From Monilinia fructicola (lineage: Eukaryota > Ascomycota > Leotiomycetes > Helotiales > Sclerotiniaceae): a stretch of 64,000 nucleotides of DNA. Positions 1 through 13,712 of the stretch are shown here, piece after piece. The position numbers and the translations under genes are program-made. How positions within the stretch are numbered: the stretch's first letter is position 1; every line of letters starts with the position of its first letter. The notes beneath the pieces are model-generated. The model had not been told where the DNA came from. It did not search any database and saw nothing but the letters and a program-made list of their open reading frames with translations. The stretch spans positions 2,647,001 to 2,711,000 of the forward strand of contig VICG01000004.1 in NCBI GenBank assembly GCA_008692225.1, in the 5' to 3' direction.

Positions 1-3000
1 ATATAATGAAAAGCTATAATAAATATTATGAACCTATATTTCTTTATTAGTTATATTAAAGTATTTCTAAAATGCTTTATTTTTTTTTTTTAATTTTTTT
101 TTATAGCTTTGTTAAATTTTTTGATATTTTTTGTTTTAATAATATTTCAAAATTAATTCCTATATTTTTTACTAAACTTATAATAAATATTTTTATTTAT
201 ATATTAATAATATTTTATATATAATATTTGTAGAAACTTAAATTCCAAAGATTTTACAAAACCTTTATTCCGATTATTTATTATAAATACAGCGATTATT
301 AATTACCCATTAATTATAATTTTTTAGCTTGGAAAATATTATCGTTTAATAATATAAATATTAGTTTTACTAAAACTTTAATTCTATAAATATTATACTT
401 TAGTAAATAAGTATAATTTTATTATTAATATTTATATTAATTGTAAAAATAAGTATTATATAGAATTTTGAGTGTGTGTATATATAATATCGATTATATA
501 AAAATAATGTTTATATTTAAAATTAGCTTTTAATAAATTTAATACTAAAAAAATATTTAAAATAAGTTATTAAATTAATTAATTTTATATATAATATATA
601 TTTTTAGATTAGTTTTTTTTAAAAAATAATTAAAATAAACTAGAATTTAACCGAATTGTTATTTTTTATTTTCTTTAATTTTTATTTTTAACTTTTTATA
701 TTATATATTATAATTATTAATATAATATTATTTAATTTCTTTAATCTTTAAAATGTTTATTAAATCTTTTAGTTTAATCTTTAAATTGCTTTTAATATAT
801 TTTTATAAAAATTCTAAAAAAAATATAATTAAATTCTTATATTAAAACCTTAAATATATTAAAATTAGATATATATAAATTTTTTATATTTTAAACTTTT
901 ATTACCTATTTTTATTAATAATAATTTAAATTATAAAATTATATATATCTGCTTTTATACAAATAAGAATTAATTGTTTTTTATCGTTTTTTGATTTAGT
1001 TTTGTTTTATGATAAATCTTTTTTTATAAATTATAAGTGTATCCAATAATTTTTTAACTTTTTAGATTCTTTTATATATTTCTAAGTTTTAATTAATTTA
1101 TCTATAAAGGATTTTTATTTTTATTTATCATTTTAAAAATATTAATATCTTTTTTATAATAAATTTATACTTTTTATTAATTTTAAACGTTTATTTAATA
1201 AAGTTTAATTTATAAATTTCCTTTTTCGATTTAGATTTTATAATAATTATTGATTAAAACCAGATATACCCTGTATAAATAAATTATTATTCTCATTATC
1301 TATATAAAGCATTTGAATAAACCGTAAGTATTAAATTAACTATATTATATTAATATTTAAATTGAATTATATAAAGCTGTTTAAAATTAAATAATAATAT
1401 TATATGGTTTCTAAAAGATTTATATATAATATTTTATTTATAAATTAAAAAAGTTTTTTCTCCTAACTTAATTTATTTTAAAAAAAATTAATTTATAACA
1501 AAAAACTATATAATAATCATTAATATCTACTTATATAAATAAATTTATAATTACTTTTATATTTTAAGGTTTTTTATTATAATATTTCTTTATATTATCT
1601 ACAAAAAAGATTATAATATTTAATTTAATATAACAAAAAACAAAAGATTAAAAGTATAAATAAACTTCTTTCCTTTATTAATAATATAAATAATTAATAT
1701 TATAGAATACATATATTAAAATTAAAGTAATATATTTATTAATTTATAATCAAAATTAATCCTTTAAGATTATTAAAACGAAAATTAATAAAATCTAATA
1801 TTAAAAAAACTCTTTTTTAATAACAAATTTTTTGATGATAATATTGAATTAAATAAAGAATTACAAAGTAAAAATAATAAAATAAAAAAAGTAATATTGG
1901 AGTTTTAAAAGAAAAAAAAGAATAAAGCTATTATTGTAATTAAAATAAAATAAAAAAAAAAGAGATTAACTATAAAAACCAAACAAAGTCGAAAAATAAC
2001 GTAATAAATTTTATGAAAGATAGTACCCCAAAACCTTATATTTTAGATAAATTATATAATCCTTTTATTAATATTAAAACCATTATTTATATAGCAAACG
2101 AAAGTATTAATTAACAAAATACATATAATTTGGAAAACCCTAAAAATATAGATAACAATACTTTTCTTTAAAAACATTTAAATTCTTTAAATAATTTCAA
2201 TCTCCTTTTATTAATATCTTTTTCGTAAAAATTTATATTATCAACAAAATCTTTGAATTTATTATATTAAAGTAAGATTTAGAATATTAGAAAACATCCA
2301 AAGCTTTAATTATTAATAAAAATAATATATAAATTGATATAAAGATTAAAGCATATTTAATATAAAAACAAAAAAATGTTATAAAAATTACATACTACTT
2401 TTACAACTATAATAATAGCCTATAATCTAAATGTATAATCCTTAACGTTTCTTCTCTAATTTCTATACTAATTATAAATATAGTAAAACAGCATTACATT
2501 GTTTTTTTTGTAAATCTTAAAATATATATATTCTTAATATAATTACTAATTAAATTATTAAATAAATTTAATAAAATAACAAACCCTAAATCCTACAAAT
2601 AATAAATCAAATTAATGACTAAAATATCCCTATAAGCCAAAGTTAAGCTTAAAAAAGAATAAAAAAAATAACTTACAATAATCGCTAAAATAAATAATAA
2701 CCTCAAATATAAAAAGAAAGGGAGATATAAATAATAACAAAATAAAAACGAGAATAATAAAACTATTAAAATAATAAATATAAAAATTAAAATAATATCG
2801 ATAATAATAATAAATAATAAGTATTAAATATATTAATAAAAATCATTACTTTAACTTTCGTTTTTTAAAATATAAAAAAGTAATTTGAATAAAATCAATA
2901 TAATTAAATAAAAAATAACTTTAACTATTTAAGTAAATAATTGAAGATAATATAATACCCTTATAATTAATCGAAATTAAATTCAACCATTTATATAAGT

Positions 3001-6000
3001 GATTAATAATAACATAACATTTTTATAATTAATCAAAATTAAATTCAATCATTTATCTAAATAGTTAATGTTTTTAGTAATTGACTTTGTAGAATTTTAT
3101 TAGCAAAAAAAATGTAATCACATTACTATAAAATATTTACAAATTTACTTTCTTTTGTTTTTTAAGAATATTTAAAACTTTATTTAAACGTTTTAATTTA
3201 CCTTTTTTTCTTTAACCCATTAAGCTAACTTAATCATTTATTTCAATATAATAAATACTATAAACATTGTATTAAAAGATATAAATAAACTTTTATGCTT
3301 AATATTGCATTATTTACTAATATATAAAACTTATAGAAAATAATAATTATATATCCAATAATTGTTTTTAAATTAATTGTAATTACTTTATTAAATAATA
3401 TTATATTATTTATCAAACTTTACACTTTTTCTATAATTTAAGATTTAAAAATTAAGAACATTTTGATAATTATATTTAATCAATTTTTTATTAAACAAAT
3501 AAGTAAATTATCACCCCAAAAGCAATAAAAATTAATTATTAATACTTTAAGATATTTTAAGAAATAATATTAATATATACATTATAATTATTTGATAATA
3601 TATTAAATATACAAAATTATAATAGGATAAATAAATTGATATAGGATATCCAATATATATTATTAATTAAGCTATTTTGGAATTTAATATTAAAATAAAT
3701 TGTTTATCTTTAAATTCTTTTTAAAAGTAATGTTATTAATATTTAATAAATAAACAATTAATTGAATAATATACACAGTTAATAAATATTTATAGAGTTG
3801 AAATCGTTTATAAAATGTAATATAAGAATAATTAATTAAATGTTTAATAATGCAATTTAATATATTTATTAAAAAATCGAATTGAATATAAATATTTTTG
3901 GGAGATTTATAAGTTAATTAATTGAATTAAGTTTTTAAAAATAAATAAAAGGGAATTTACAAAATAAATAATTACTTATTAATACTATATAATGAAAATA
4001 TATATTAAAAAATATTTTAAATTATGACACCCAAAATTATAGTTTTTTTATTGATTTATAATTAATTAATATTGTATGGTTTCTTTTTATTAGTATATAC
4101 ACTAACAAAATTTTATACATTATTCAAAAATTCTATTTAGCCTTAGTATAACTTATACCATTCATTTTCCTTAGTAAAGAATATTTTAAAATAATTAAGC
4201 ATTATAAACAAAATAATAATTAATTTATACAAGTAAAAAAAATTAATAAAATCGAAAAAAAGCAAAAACTTGAATAATGTTTGAAAACAAATTTGTTAGA
4301 GATAAAAAGATTAGGTTATATATGCTTTTGGAAACATCCTAAATAAGATAGTTTTAAGTTAATGTATATAACCTAAAGGTATCTTTTCTATTAAACGATA
4401 TTAATAATAATAATAATAATAATGAATAATAATAATAATTTTGTTAATAATTTTGATTTTTATTAATTTTGAAGAAAATAAACTAAGAACTTTCATTATT
4501 TCTATATATTAATTTTAATTAAAAAGATATTAGCTAAATATTCATATAGTTGTTATACGAATCAATTCAAAAATCGTTCTCAAAATATTTTGATAAAGTC
4601 TTTTTAAAGATTAAATTACTTTTTTTAAAATATAATAATAAAAGGAATTAATATTAAAGTTTATAAAAAAAAGAAAAGCAAAGTATAAATCTACAAAAGA
4701 AATCCAAAGACATAAGTATTAGTATTATAAAAAACAAAAGCATGAAAAATAGATCTAAAGATCATTTCAATAAAAAAAAACGATAAAAAAAGGAAAAGAA
4801 AAAAAATAAAATAATAATAATAATAATACATATATTTGTTTTTATTAATTTAGATGATTATTTAAAATAGGTTTAATTATTTATTTAAATAGTTAAGTGT
4901 ATTATAATTGGATAATAATATTAGTATATTAGTAATTTATTTTACAAAGTAAATTTAGCTTTATAGCCTTATATAATATAAAACAATGTAAAATTAAATA
5001 AATTTTATTTAATTCAATAATATATACCTTAATTATTTGGCTTTTTTTTTATCTTTTTAATTTAAATTAAGCTCCTCTATTTTATTCTTATTATTATTAA
5101 TTTTAATTGTAGATTATAAACTTTAACCTATTGCTATATTTTTTTTCTTTTATTTCTTTTTTTTTTCAAGTTATTAATAATTATAATGAAATGTAAAGGG
5201 GCAGAGAATTATTAGCTTTTTTAGAATTAGAACTATATACGATATTTTTCAACTTAATATCTTCTTTATTTAAATTAATAAGAATTATAACCAGATTATA
5301 TAAAAGGATATAATTTAAATAAATTTTATTATTATACTTCTTTTTAATTTATTTTAATTAATTTATAAATATTATAATCTTTAATTTTTTGATATTATAC
5401 TTCTTTATCTTTTAATTAAGGAATTATTTCTTATTTTTTTCTGAATTATCTTTATTAATTTCTTTATTTATATAAACAAATGGTAATAGGGAATTAATAT
5501 TGAATTATAATAAGAGATATAAATATTTTAATAAAAAAAAAGATAAAAAGGCTTAAAAAATAGTATAAATAATTAAAGTTTAAAATATAGATGATTTTAA
5601 AAAAATAAAAAACTCAGTTAATAAAAAAACAAAAAGAAGAAAATGTAATAATATTTAGACTACTGATCTGCAAATTAGAGTATATGGAATATTAATTAAC
5701 TAAATATTAATCAATAATTATATTTTTAGATTTAATATCTTTAATCTTTAATTTATAGTTTTATAAGCTATCAATAGGAAGGAAATTAATATATTTAAAA
5801 TATTTACAAATTTAATCCTTATTTTCGCTTATAATCTACCGATTTGTTTTAGATATCTATTAACTATAATAAAAATAATAATATTGTTTAATATATTTAG
5901 GATTATAAAAAATAAATCTATATTTTTAATATATTATTTAAATTCATAATCTTTTATATTATATTGAGTTTAAATAATATAAAACAAGATTAATAGATTA

Positions 6001-8004
6001 TAAAAATTCAATAAAATCACCTAAAATTATAAACCGGATGGTATTATATATTTTTAATATATTAATAAAAATATTATTTTTTCTAAGGTAATCTAAAAAG
6101 CTATCAATTATAAGAAAAACTGGGCGTTCTTATATTATTTTAAAAATATATATTTTGTTTAGCAAATACTTTGTTAAACTATTTAGTAACAATGTAATAA
6201 GTAATATATTCAGTTTTATTAAATATAATATAAATATTAATTAAGTACTAAAGTTTTTTTTCCTCTAATTCTTTATTTGATATATCGTTAAATTTTTTGA
6301 AGATGATAGTAATCTTTATTTAAGATATTCCATTTATATATAAATATATTATAAAAAAATAATTTTTAAAAATAAAATTATTATATATAATAGTTAATCC
6401 AGTATATTTAAAGCAGTAATAGTTTATTGAAATAAACATAAAAAGTATTAAAAATCAATAATTTATATTGAATATTTTCTATAATATAAACAAGTATTTT
6501 TTACAAAGTCTACTATTAAAATTAAGGAATTGCTATATTTTGCTATAAAATTCTTTAAATAAAATTTTTTTCGGATTTCTTAATCTTTTTTTTAGTTTAT
6601 TTAAATTTATATCTTTTTAAAAAGCTAATAATCCAAATATTTAATACTTTAAATTCTTTATTATTATTATTCTTTTTATAAGCTTTTAAAGTATATTAAC
6701 GAATAACAAAACAATTAATATAACCATTTTATTCGGCAATTTTATTCAATTATTATAACAATAATTATTCTATTTTTTTATATAAGATATTTTTACTTTT
6801 ACCTTTTGCTTTTTTTTTTTGTTTTAAAGTTTTTTAAAAAGGAATATATTTTTCTTTTTATAATTTTTAATTTAATTTTTCACAGTTTTAATTAATATTT
6901 ATTTACCTTTATGTGAATTTAGGGTATTAAAAATCTGTTTTATTTAATTATGTTTTATTGAAGTTTTGCTTTTATTAATAATATGGTTATAAGTTTTAAA
7001 AAAATGTTATTTTGATTTTGGGATTATAAATAATCATTTTGATAATTTTTCAAAATAAAAATGGTAGATAAAAAAAAAAGTTGTATATATAAAATAAGTT
7101 TATAAATATATAAAAAGAAAGTTTTGATTAACTATTTAATTTAATTTATAGAAATATTTTTTTTTTATATAATCTTTTTCTTTAAAATCAATAATTATCT
7201 AATATATTAAGAAATTTAAATATAATATATAAAAATAAAAGCGAATATAATATTGTATATAAGTTTATCATATTTTTATAAACTAAAAAAATAAAATATT
7301 TAGTTAATCAAAATATAGTTGTGAATATTAATTTCCAACTAAATTATAAGATTTTCGATTTAAAAACTGTTTATGATTTAATACTTTGAAGTTTTTATAA
7401 TTCTAGAATATTAATTAATATTTCAATATAAAGAATAAAAAATGGTATTATTATATATTATAAATGAATTAAAGAAGAGTTTTAAACATTTATTAATTAT
7501 TAGTTATAAATAAGATATATAATTGTAAAATATATACTATATAATTATAGGTAGCAATAAAATGGTTAAGATAGTTTTGGTTAATTTATAAAATAGCAAA
7601 AAGGTTATATAAGATAATAAATAAAAATAAAGGATATTAATTAGATTAGTAAAAAGAAAAATAAGGGAAATTAAATTTAAAAATAAAAGGGGCGAAGAGA
7701 AGTTGTAAAATTTCTAGGATAATTTTTAGATAAAATATCGATGAATAATGTAAATAATTAAAGGCTAATATTTTGGTTTATAAAGTTAAGTTTAAAATGT
7801 ATTTTTATTAATTATTACATTTATAATATACAAACCCTAAATTATAATTTAACTTTTAAGATTATTATTAATAAAATATAGAACCTTAAAACAATGAATA
7901 TATATTTAAAAAAAGGTTAAACATAAGGAGGAATAAGAAATAATATAATTGTACAAAAAAATTAATTTAAAAAAAAAATATAATTATTATTTTAAAGGAC
8001 AAAA
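1..8004. other. AT-rich, RIP-degraded DNA without recognisable genes
   Basis: By eye this stretch is well over 80% A+T, full of TA and short of C and G, with stops in all frames and no open frame worth calling. This fits old transposon sequence mutated by RIP. I found no family here that matches the better-preserved repeats further right. It holds simple-sequence runs such as an AAT microsatellite near 4,398-4,438 and one two-copy tandem repeat, annotated separately. I see nothing else I can support. Confidence 0.7.
2945..3070. repeat. Two-copy tandem repeat, about 62 bp unit
   Basis: The segment beginning TTATAATTAATC at 2,961 recurs at about 3,023 with only C/T and G/A type differences, which gives two units of about 62 bp. 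It probably arose by local duplication inside a RIPped element. Confidence 0.6.
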
Positions 8005-8012
8005 CTATTACA

Positions 8013-8165
8013 ATTATTGAATTAAAACAAAAAAGCTTAAAGTTACAATTATAATTATATATCTCAGTTATTAACTACATTCCAAGCATTATTGAATTAA
8101 AACAAAAAAGCTTAAAGTTATAATTATAATTACATATTTTAATCACCAACTGTACTCCAAACATT
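8013..8165. repeat. Two-copy tandem repeat, 75 bp unit
   Basis: The block starting ATTATTGAATTAAAAC at 8,013 recurs at 8,088. The two copies are near identical for about 75 bp and then drift by transitions (CTCAGTTATTAAC versus TTAATCACCAAC). It lies just upstream of another, unrelated tandem array. Confidence 0.7.
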
Positions 8166-8256
8166 ATTAATGGAATTAAGTAATATATTTATAAATTATA
8201 AATCAAGGATTTTACTTGAAGAATATATCAAATTAAAGAATAATAGAAATAATAAA

Positions 8257-8580
8257 CCTGCTTTATTAATTATTATTTTTAATAATCTTTTTATTTTATA
8301 AAATATAATTATTTATATTTTAGAAAAGAATTTAAACCTGCTTTATTAGTTATTATTTCTAATAATCTTTTTATTCTATAGGATATAATTATTTATACTT
8401 TAAAAAGAGATTTAAATCTACTTTATCAACTATTATTTTTAATAGTTTTTTTACTCTATAGGATACAATTATTCACACTCCAAAAAGAGACTCAAATTTG
8501 CTTTATTAGTTATTATTTTTAATAATTTTTTTATTCTATAGAATACAATTATTTATATTTTTAAAAAAGGATTTAAACCT
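8257..8580. repeat. Minisatellite, four units of 80 bp
   Basis: Units start at 8,257, 8,337, 8,417 and 8,497, each opening with a variant of CCTGCTTTATTAGTTATTA and closing with a variant of AAAAAGAGATTTAAA. The period is exactly 80 bp. Unit 3 keeps more C (CTCTATAGGATACAATTATT) while units 1 and 4 are more AT, so the units have been mutated separately by C-to-T changes. No coding function is visible. Confidence 0.85.
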
Positions 8581-8974
8581 TTTTAAATTCTTTATTATTA
8601 TTAATAAAATATTTTCCAAGAAATTTTCATAAAATTCTTATTATTGTTCTCTACAAATATTTTAATAAATTCAATTCTATATATTTATTATTAAATCCTT
8701 ATTAAGATAAATAAATACATAAAATTTAACATTTGATAAATCTTTAATATTATCGAAAAGCTTTGAATTTGAATTTATTTGTTTATCTCCAATATTCATT
8801 TAATAAGGACAAAAGAATTATATAAATATTTATAAAATATTAAAAAGCTTTAGTTTCTTAATCCTAATAAATCTCTTATTATAATAATTTAATACTTAAT
8901 AGAAATAAGGTAAATTCAAGGATTGGATTAATAAAAATTATATAATAAAAAGGGGGAAAAAATTTTTTAAGATA

Positions 8975-9265
8975 TATGGAATAGATTCTATAGTATAAAA
9001 ATAGATTTTATAGCGGAAAGTAGATTTTATAACGGAGAATAAATTCTATGGTATAAAAGTAAATTTTATAGCAAAAAATAGATTTTATAAATATGAAAAT
9101 AGATTTTATAACGAAAGATAGATTTTATAGTGAAGAATAGATTTTATAGTAAAGGGTAGATTTTATAGTATAAAGATAGATTCTATAGTAAAGGGTAGAT
9201 TTTATAACGAAGGGTAGATTCTATAGTATAAAAGTAGATTTTATAGTATATAAAAGTAAATTTTA
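8975..9265. repeat. Degenerate minisatellite built on TAGATTTTATAG
   Basis: The motif TAGATTYTATAG followed by CGAAAG, TATAAAA or similar recurs every 18 to 30 bases about a dozen times. The array runs into the right half of an M2 element at about 9,285. The unit length varies, so this is a degenerate array rather than a clean satellite. Confidence 0.7.
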
Positions 9266-9284
9266 TAATATAGAAGTAAAATCT

Positions 9285-9503
9285 AAAATTGTGAAGATTT
9301 GATATTTAACGATATTAAAGTATATTATAAACTTTAAAATTCTATAATCAAACATATAAATTCTATACTTTTTGAATAAATTTTAAATTAGATTCTATTC
9401 AAAAAGGCTAGAATCTATATGGCATTATAGTAAAATCACCTCGATTTTTAATGGTATGAGAGTAATTTTTTTGACTTTTCATAGTATGAGAGTAATTTGC
9501 CGT
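9285..9503. mobile_element. M2 element, right-end fragment
   Basis: This carries the M2 right-hand sequence: TAGATTCTATTCAAAAAG, then a GATTTTTAATGGTATGAGAG segment, ending in AGTAATTTGCCGT. It matches the right ends near 13,700, 17,420 and 20,810. It directly abuts the truncated end of M1 copy 1. Confidence 0.65.
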
Positions 9504-10240
9504 TTAAATTAAGAACATTTTAATATATCTGATAATGATTTGATATGATTTAAATCAATTTAAAATAGTATAAAATGTAGTTAAAACTTATTCCAATTGG
9601 TATTAATACCATTCTAAACTAATCTTAAGATGGTATCAAATCCGAATTGTCACAATAACTCACTAACCGCTTTGAGACAGTGTTGAGATATTTTGAGATA
9701 CTAGTATCTTAAAAAATGAAGTTTTCAAAGTGGATTTTCCCTAGCTTTTTTTTTACAAAAATAAAAAAAGTTATTGTTAATATTATTATTAGTATTATTA
9801 CTTTCATTATTATTTTTCATTTAAACAAATCATTCTAACCACTTAGCTAAAGAACTAATAATAATTTAATAATCAATTTTTCAAATTTATATATATTCTA
9901 ATAATTGATTATACTAGTATTATAGTTTTAATACGATGTTAAGATAATCTTAATACGGTTTTAATATAATCTTCAATTATTAAATCATCGTAAGCTATTT
10001 CAAAATATCTTTAAATATATTAATATAATATATATTAATATATAATATTAAATATATTAAATATATATATATTAAATATATTAATATATTTTATCGATTT
10101 GATCCGATTTGAGATTACCTTAAATTAATTTGAATTAGTTTCAAATAGCTTAATATTATCTCAAAATAGTAAAACAGCTTAAAACCATTTTAAGAACGTG
10201 TTAATATAGTGTTAAATATATTCAGTTGCGCCACCAAGTA
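9504..10240 (-). mobile_element. M1 element copy 1, missing about 45 bp of one end
   Basis: M1 copies are written + when the CTTAGTGGCGCAACTG end is on the left. This copy is reversed and ends in TTGCGCCACCAAG followed by TA. The other end (CTTTATGGCTCTTTTAATAA) is missing; the copy begins inside the element just after an M2 right end. The core holds the family landmarks AATAACTCACTAACCG and an A/T-rich stem region. No coding capacity is seen. Confidence 0.8.
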
Positions 10241-11353
10241 ATTGTTCTTATCTCTTTTTTATATGAAAATAATATAAATGGAATTGTAGCTTCTATTATC
10301 TTTAACAGATATAATCTTAAAATCTATAGATTAGTTAAACTAATATTAATAAAGAAAGCTTTATTTATATAACTTTTTTCATAATATTACTAGTATACAT
10401 ATAGAAAATTAATGTTACCTATATATATATTTAAAAGAATTCTGGATTCATATCAATATTTTCATTTAAAATCATTGAGTGTATAATTATTAAACTTTAA
10501 TTAATTTTTTAAAAACTTTTAAACCTCAAAAGTATTGAAGATTTTTGATTCCGAATTATAATTCATATTTATAAAAATATTAAATTAAATATATATTGAA
10601 AATAATTGATATATAGTGAATTTATTTTCAATTAATCTTATCACTGTTTTGAATATTTATAAATACTAGTAATCTATAATATTTAAAATAATAGATTCTA
10701 TTATTTATCTTTTTTTATTCTTTACTAGTAGATATCTTATAGAAAAGAATTTTAATATTTAATATAATATATTTGAGTTCAATGTATTATTTATTTATTA
10801 ACAAATAAAACTTGCACAATAAGTATTGAATAATAAAATGTATTTAATTGATAACTTAAAAAAGCTTATTTATTTTATTAAAATTTATCTTAAATCTTAT
10901 ATTCTTCAATAGTCCTTTTACAATTTTTAATACTTATAAGAATCTACATATAGAATTGAATTATAAAACCTATAGTTAGATTATAATTTTATTAATTAAG
11001 GTATCTATAAATTTCATCAATACCTATATTATTTTAAAATTATAAAAGATTATTTGAAAAAGCTCTTAAATTTTATATATATTAATATTATTAGGCTTCT
11101 AAATTTAAATAATGTTTCAGATTCAATTAATATAAAAAAACTTGTTATTTAATTTATTATTATCTTTGATTTTATTATATATGTAGTAAACAAATTAGAT
11201 AAAGATAAAAAATGTCTCATTCTATAATAAACTTTAGAATATAAGATAATATATCAAATTCATTCTATAATTACTAGTAAATTTATAATCAAAGTTTAAT
11301 TATTCTTCGAAATTTAAGAATTCTATGATATAATTTATAAGATTAAAAAGAAC
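10241..11353. other. AT-rich DNA with no assignable feature
   Basis: About 1.1 kb between M1 copies 1 and 2. It is strongly AT-rich with scattered TACTAGTA and TTACTAGT motifs and no open frame. I could not match it to another repeat in the window. Confidence 0.5.
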
Positions 11354-12062
11354 TACTTTATGGCTTTTTTAATAATGTTTAAGATCATATCAAAATATTC
11401 TTAATTTAAATTAAAAATATTTTTAAATAGCTTAAAATAATTTAAAATAATTTAAAATAACTTAAAATAGCTTAAAATAGCTTAAAACGTAATTAAAACC
11501 TATTTGAATAAATGTTAATGCCATTTTAAGCTAATTTTAAGCTAATTCTAAAATGGTAGTTTTAAATCGGTATTGTTGCAATAACTTACTAATTGTTTTA
11601 AAACAGTGTAAAGATATTTTAAGATATCTTGAAAAATAAAGTTTTAAAAATGGATTTTCCTTACTTTTTTTTGAAAAAAATCAAAAAACTTATTATTCAT
11701 ATTATTATTATTATTATTTTCGTTTTTTTTAAATAGATTATTCTAATCATTTAGCTAAATAACTAATAATGATTTAATAATTAAATTTTCAAATTTGTAT
11801 AAATTATTATAATCAATTAAATTATAATTTTAATATAATATTAATATAATCTTAATACAGTTTTAATATAATCTTCAATTATTAAATTATTTTAAGCTAT
11901 TTGAAAATATCTTAAAATATATTAATATATTTTATTGATTTAAGCTATTTTAAGATTAGCTTAAAATTAGCTTAATATTATCTTAAAATACTAAAATAGC
12001 TTAAAACCATTTTAAAAACGTTTTAATATAGTATTAAATATATTCAATTGTGTCACCAAGTA
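11354..12062 (-). mobile_element. M1 element copy 2, complete
   Basis: Runs from TA-CTTTATGGCTTTTTTAA to CAATTGTGTCACCAAG-TA, so both family ends and a flanking TA on each side are present. The G and C positions of other copies are often T or A here (CAACTG end read as CAATTG, GCGCCAC as TGTCAC), which is RIP-type change. It shares its right-hand TA with copy 3, so the two copies stand head to head with no spacer. Confidence 0.9.
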
Positions 12063-12728
12063 CTTAGTGGCGCAACTGAATATATTTAACACTATATTCA
12101 AACGTTCTCAAAATGGTTTTAAGATATTTCAATATTTTAAGATAATATTAAGCTAATTTGAGCTAATCTTAAAATAGATTAAATCGATAAAATATATTAA
12201 TATATTTCAAAATATATTAGGATATCTTAAAATAGCTTAAGATGATTTAATAATTGAAGATTATATTAAGACTGTATTAAGATTATCTTAATACCGTATT
12301 AAAACTATAGTATAATTAATTATTATAATATATAAAAATTTAAAAAATTTAATTATCAAATTATTATTAGGTATTTAGCCGAGTGGTTAGAATGATTTGT
12401 TTGCGGCAAAAAATAATAAGAAGAATAATAAGAATATTTTTTTACTTTTTTTTAAAAAAAAGTGGGGTAAATCCACTTTTAAAGCTTTTTTTTTTAAACT
12501 ATCTCAAAATATCTCAACACTGTCTCAAAACGGTTAGTGAGTTATTGCGACAATGCCGATTTAATACCATTTTGAGATTAGCTTAAAATAGTGTTAACAC
12601 CGATTCGAATAGGTTTTAACTATGATTTAAGCTATTTTAAATTATTTTAAAATATTTTAAAACGTTCTTAGTTCAAATTAAGAATATTTTAACATGATCT
12701 TAAACATTATTAAAAGAGCCATAAAGTA
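12061..12728 (+). mobile_element. M1 element copy 3, complete and best preserved
   Basis: Runs from TA-CTTAGTGGCGCAACTGAA to AAGAGCCATAAAG-TA. Its termini are imperfect inverted repeats (CTTAGTGGCGC against CTTTATGGCTC), and a TA dinucleotide flanks both ends, as in Tc1/mariner-type insertion. Near the middle lies TAGCCGAGTGG (12,376-12,386), an exact fit to the RNA polymerase III A-box consensus of tRNA genes. A run of T then A then GTGGGG can fold into a stem. There is no transposase frame, so the element is non-autonomous. The 67-codon open frame over its middle is chance. Confidence 0.9.
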
Positions 12729-13149
12729 TTAAAGGAATATAATTGATAAAATCAAAAAAAAATACAAATTTCCATTATATTATTGATTAATCCAATTGGA
12801 AACTAAATTATAATTTTAAAGATTTTTTCTTAATAATTAACAAAATTATAATTACTTACAAGAATACAATAATTAAAACTTAAGTATTTATGATTTAAAG
12901 TTTTCAATAGATTTAATATAATTAATCATTTAAATTATAATGTATTAATAAAATAGCAAAACTTTAATATACTCTTATAATTCATTTTAATACCTTTAAA
13001 AAATTTTTAACAAAAAACATTATAAACGTTTTGAATATTTTACTACCTATGGAGATAAATTGAATTATCATTTCAATTTTAAAAACTTATTAAAACTTGA
13101 TTAAATATATTCTTTATAGTTTATACAAGAAGTATTTTAGCTTTGAATA
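12729..13149. other. AT-rich DNA with no assignable feature
   Basis: This lies between M1 copy 3 and an M2 element. It has no open frame and no recognised repeat. Confidence 0.45.
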
Positions 13150-13712
13150 TTTTTTATAAATATAAAAATCCAAAATAAATCATTATTAAATATTAAATTA
13201 TAAATTTTCAAAATCTAATATTTCCATTAATTGATTATTGATAAACAAAAAAGCTTTGATTTTCTTATTCTACATTCAAAGCTTAATTATTTTAATTATT
13301 TCAATCATTCGAAAAAGAGCTAACTATTTTAGCTATTTTAAAAATAATCAATCATTTTAACCCTTCTATTTTAATCATTTTATTTTGGCTATTTCATTTC
13401 AACTATTTCATTTTTAATTCTTTCATTTCCGATTCTTTATTCCTAATCCTTTCATTTTAGCTATTTCATTTTAGCCCTTTCTATTTCGATCATTTTATTC
13501 TAGCTTTTTCATTTCGGCTATTCCATTCCAACTCTTTCATTTCGAAATAATATAACTACTAATTTGTTAATATAAAAGATCTATTATAAAATCTTAGATT
13601 TTATAGTTTTTAAATAAAATCTATTATTAGTATTATAATAAAATCATTTCAATTTTTATAATATAAAAGTAAATTTTTCGATTTTTGATAGTATAAAAGT
13701 AATTTACCGTTT
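13150..13712. mobile_element. M2 element, right portion with internal minisatellite
   Basis: Carries the M2 interior (an AAGCAAAAAAGCTTYAA-like segment near 13,240-13,265), then a pyrimidine-rich array of 15-16 bp units such as CTATTTCATTTCAACT from about 13,290 to 13,545. The M2 right end follows: TTTTTCGATTTTTGATAGT, then AGTAATTTACCGTT. The left boundary is approximate because the left terminus was not found next to it. Confidence 0.7.

Noticed and set aside
8975..9265. A CRISPR-like array of repeats
   Set aside because: Units are contiguous and variable in length, without unique spacers, in a eukaryotic context.
12361..12450. A possible tRNA-Ser or tRNA-Leu gene at the A-box motif
   Set aside because: Only the D-arm-like part is present; no anticodon arm, T arm or acceptor pairing follows, and the motif repeats in every M1 copy.
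12383..12586. 67-codon open frame in the AT-rich block
   Set aside because: It lies across M1 copy 3 and is not open in other M1 copies.
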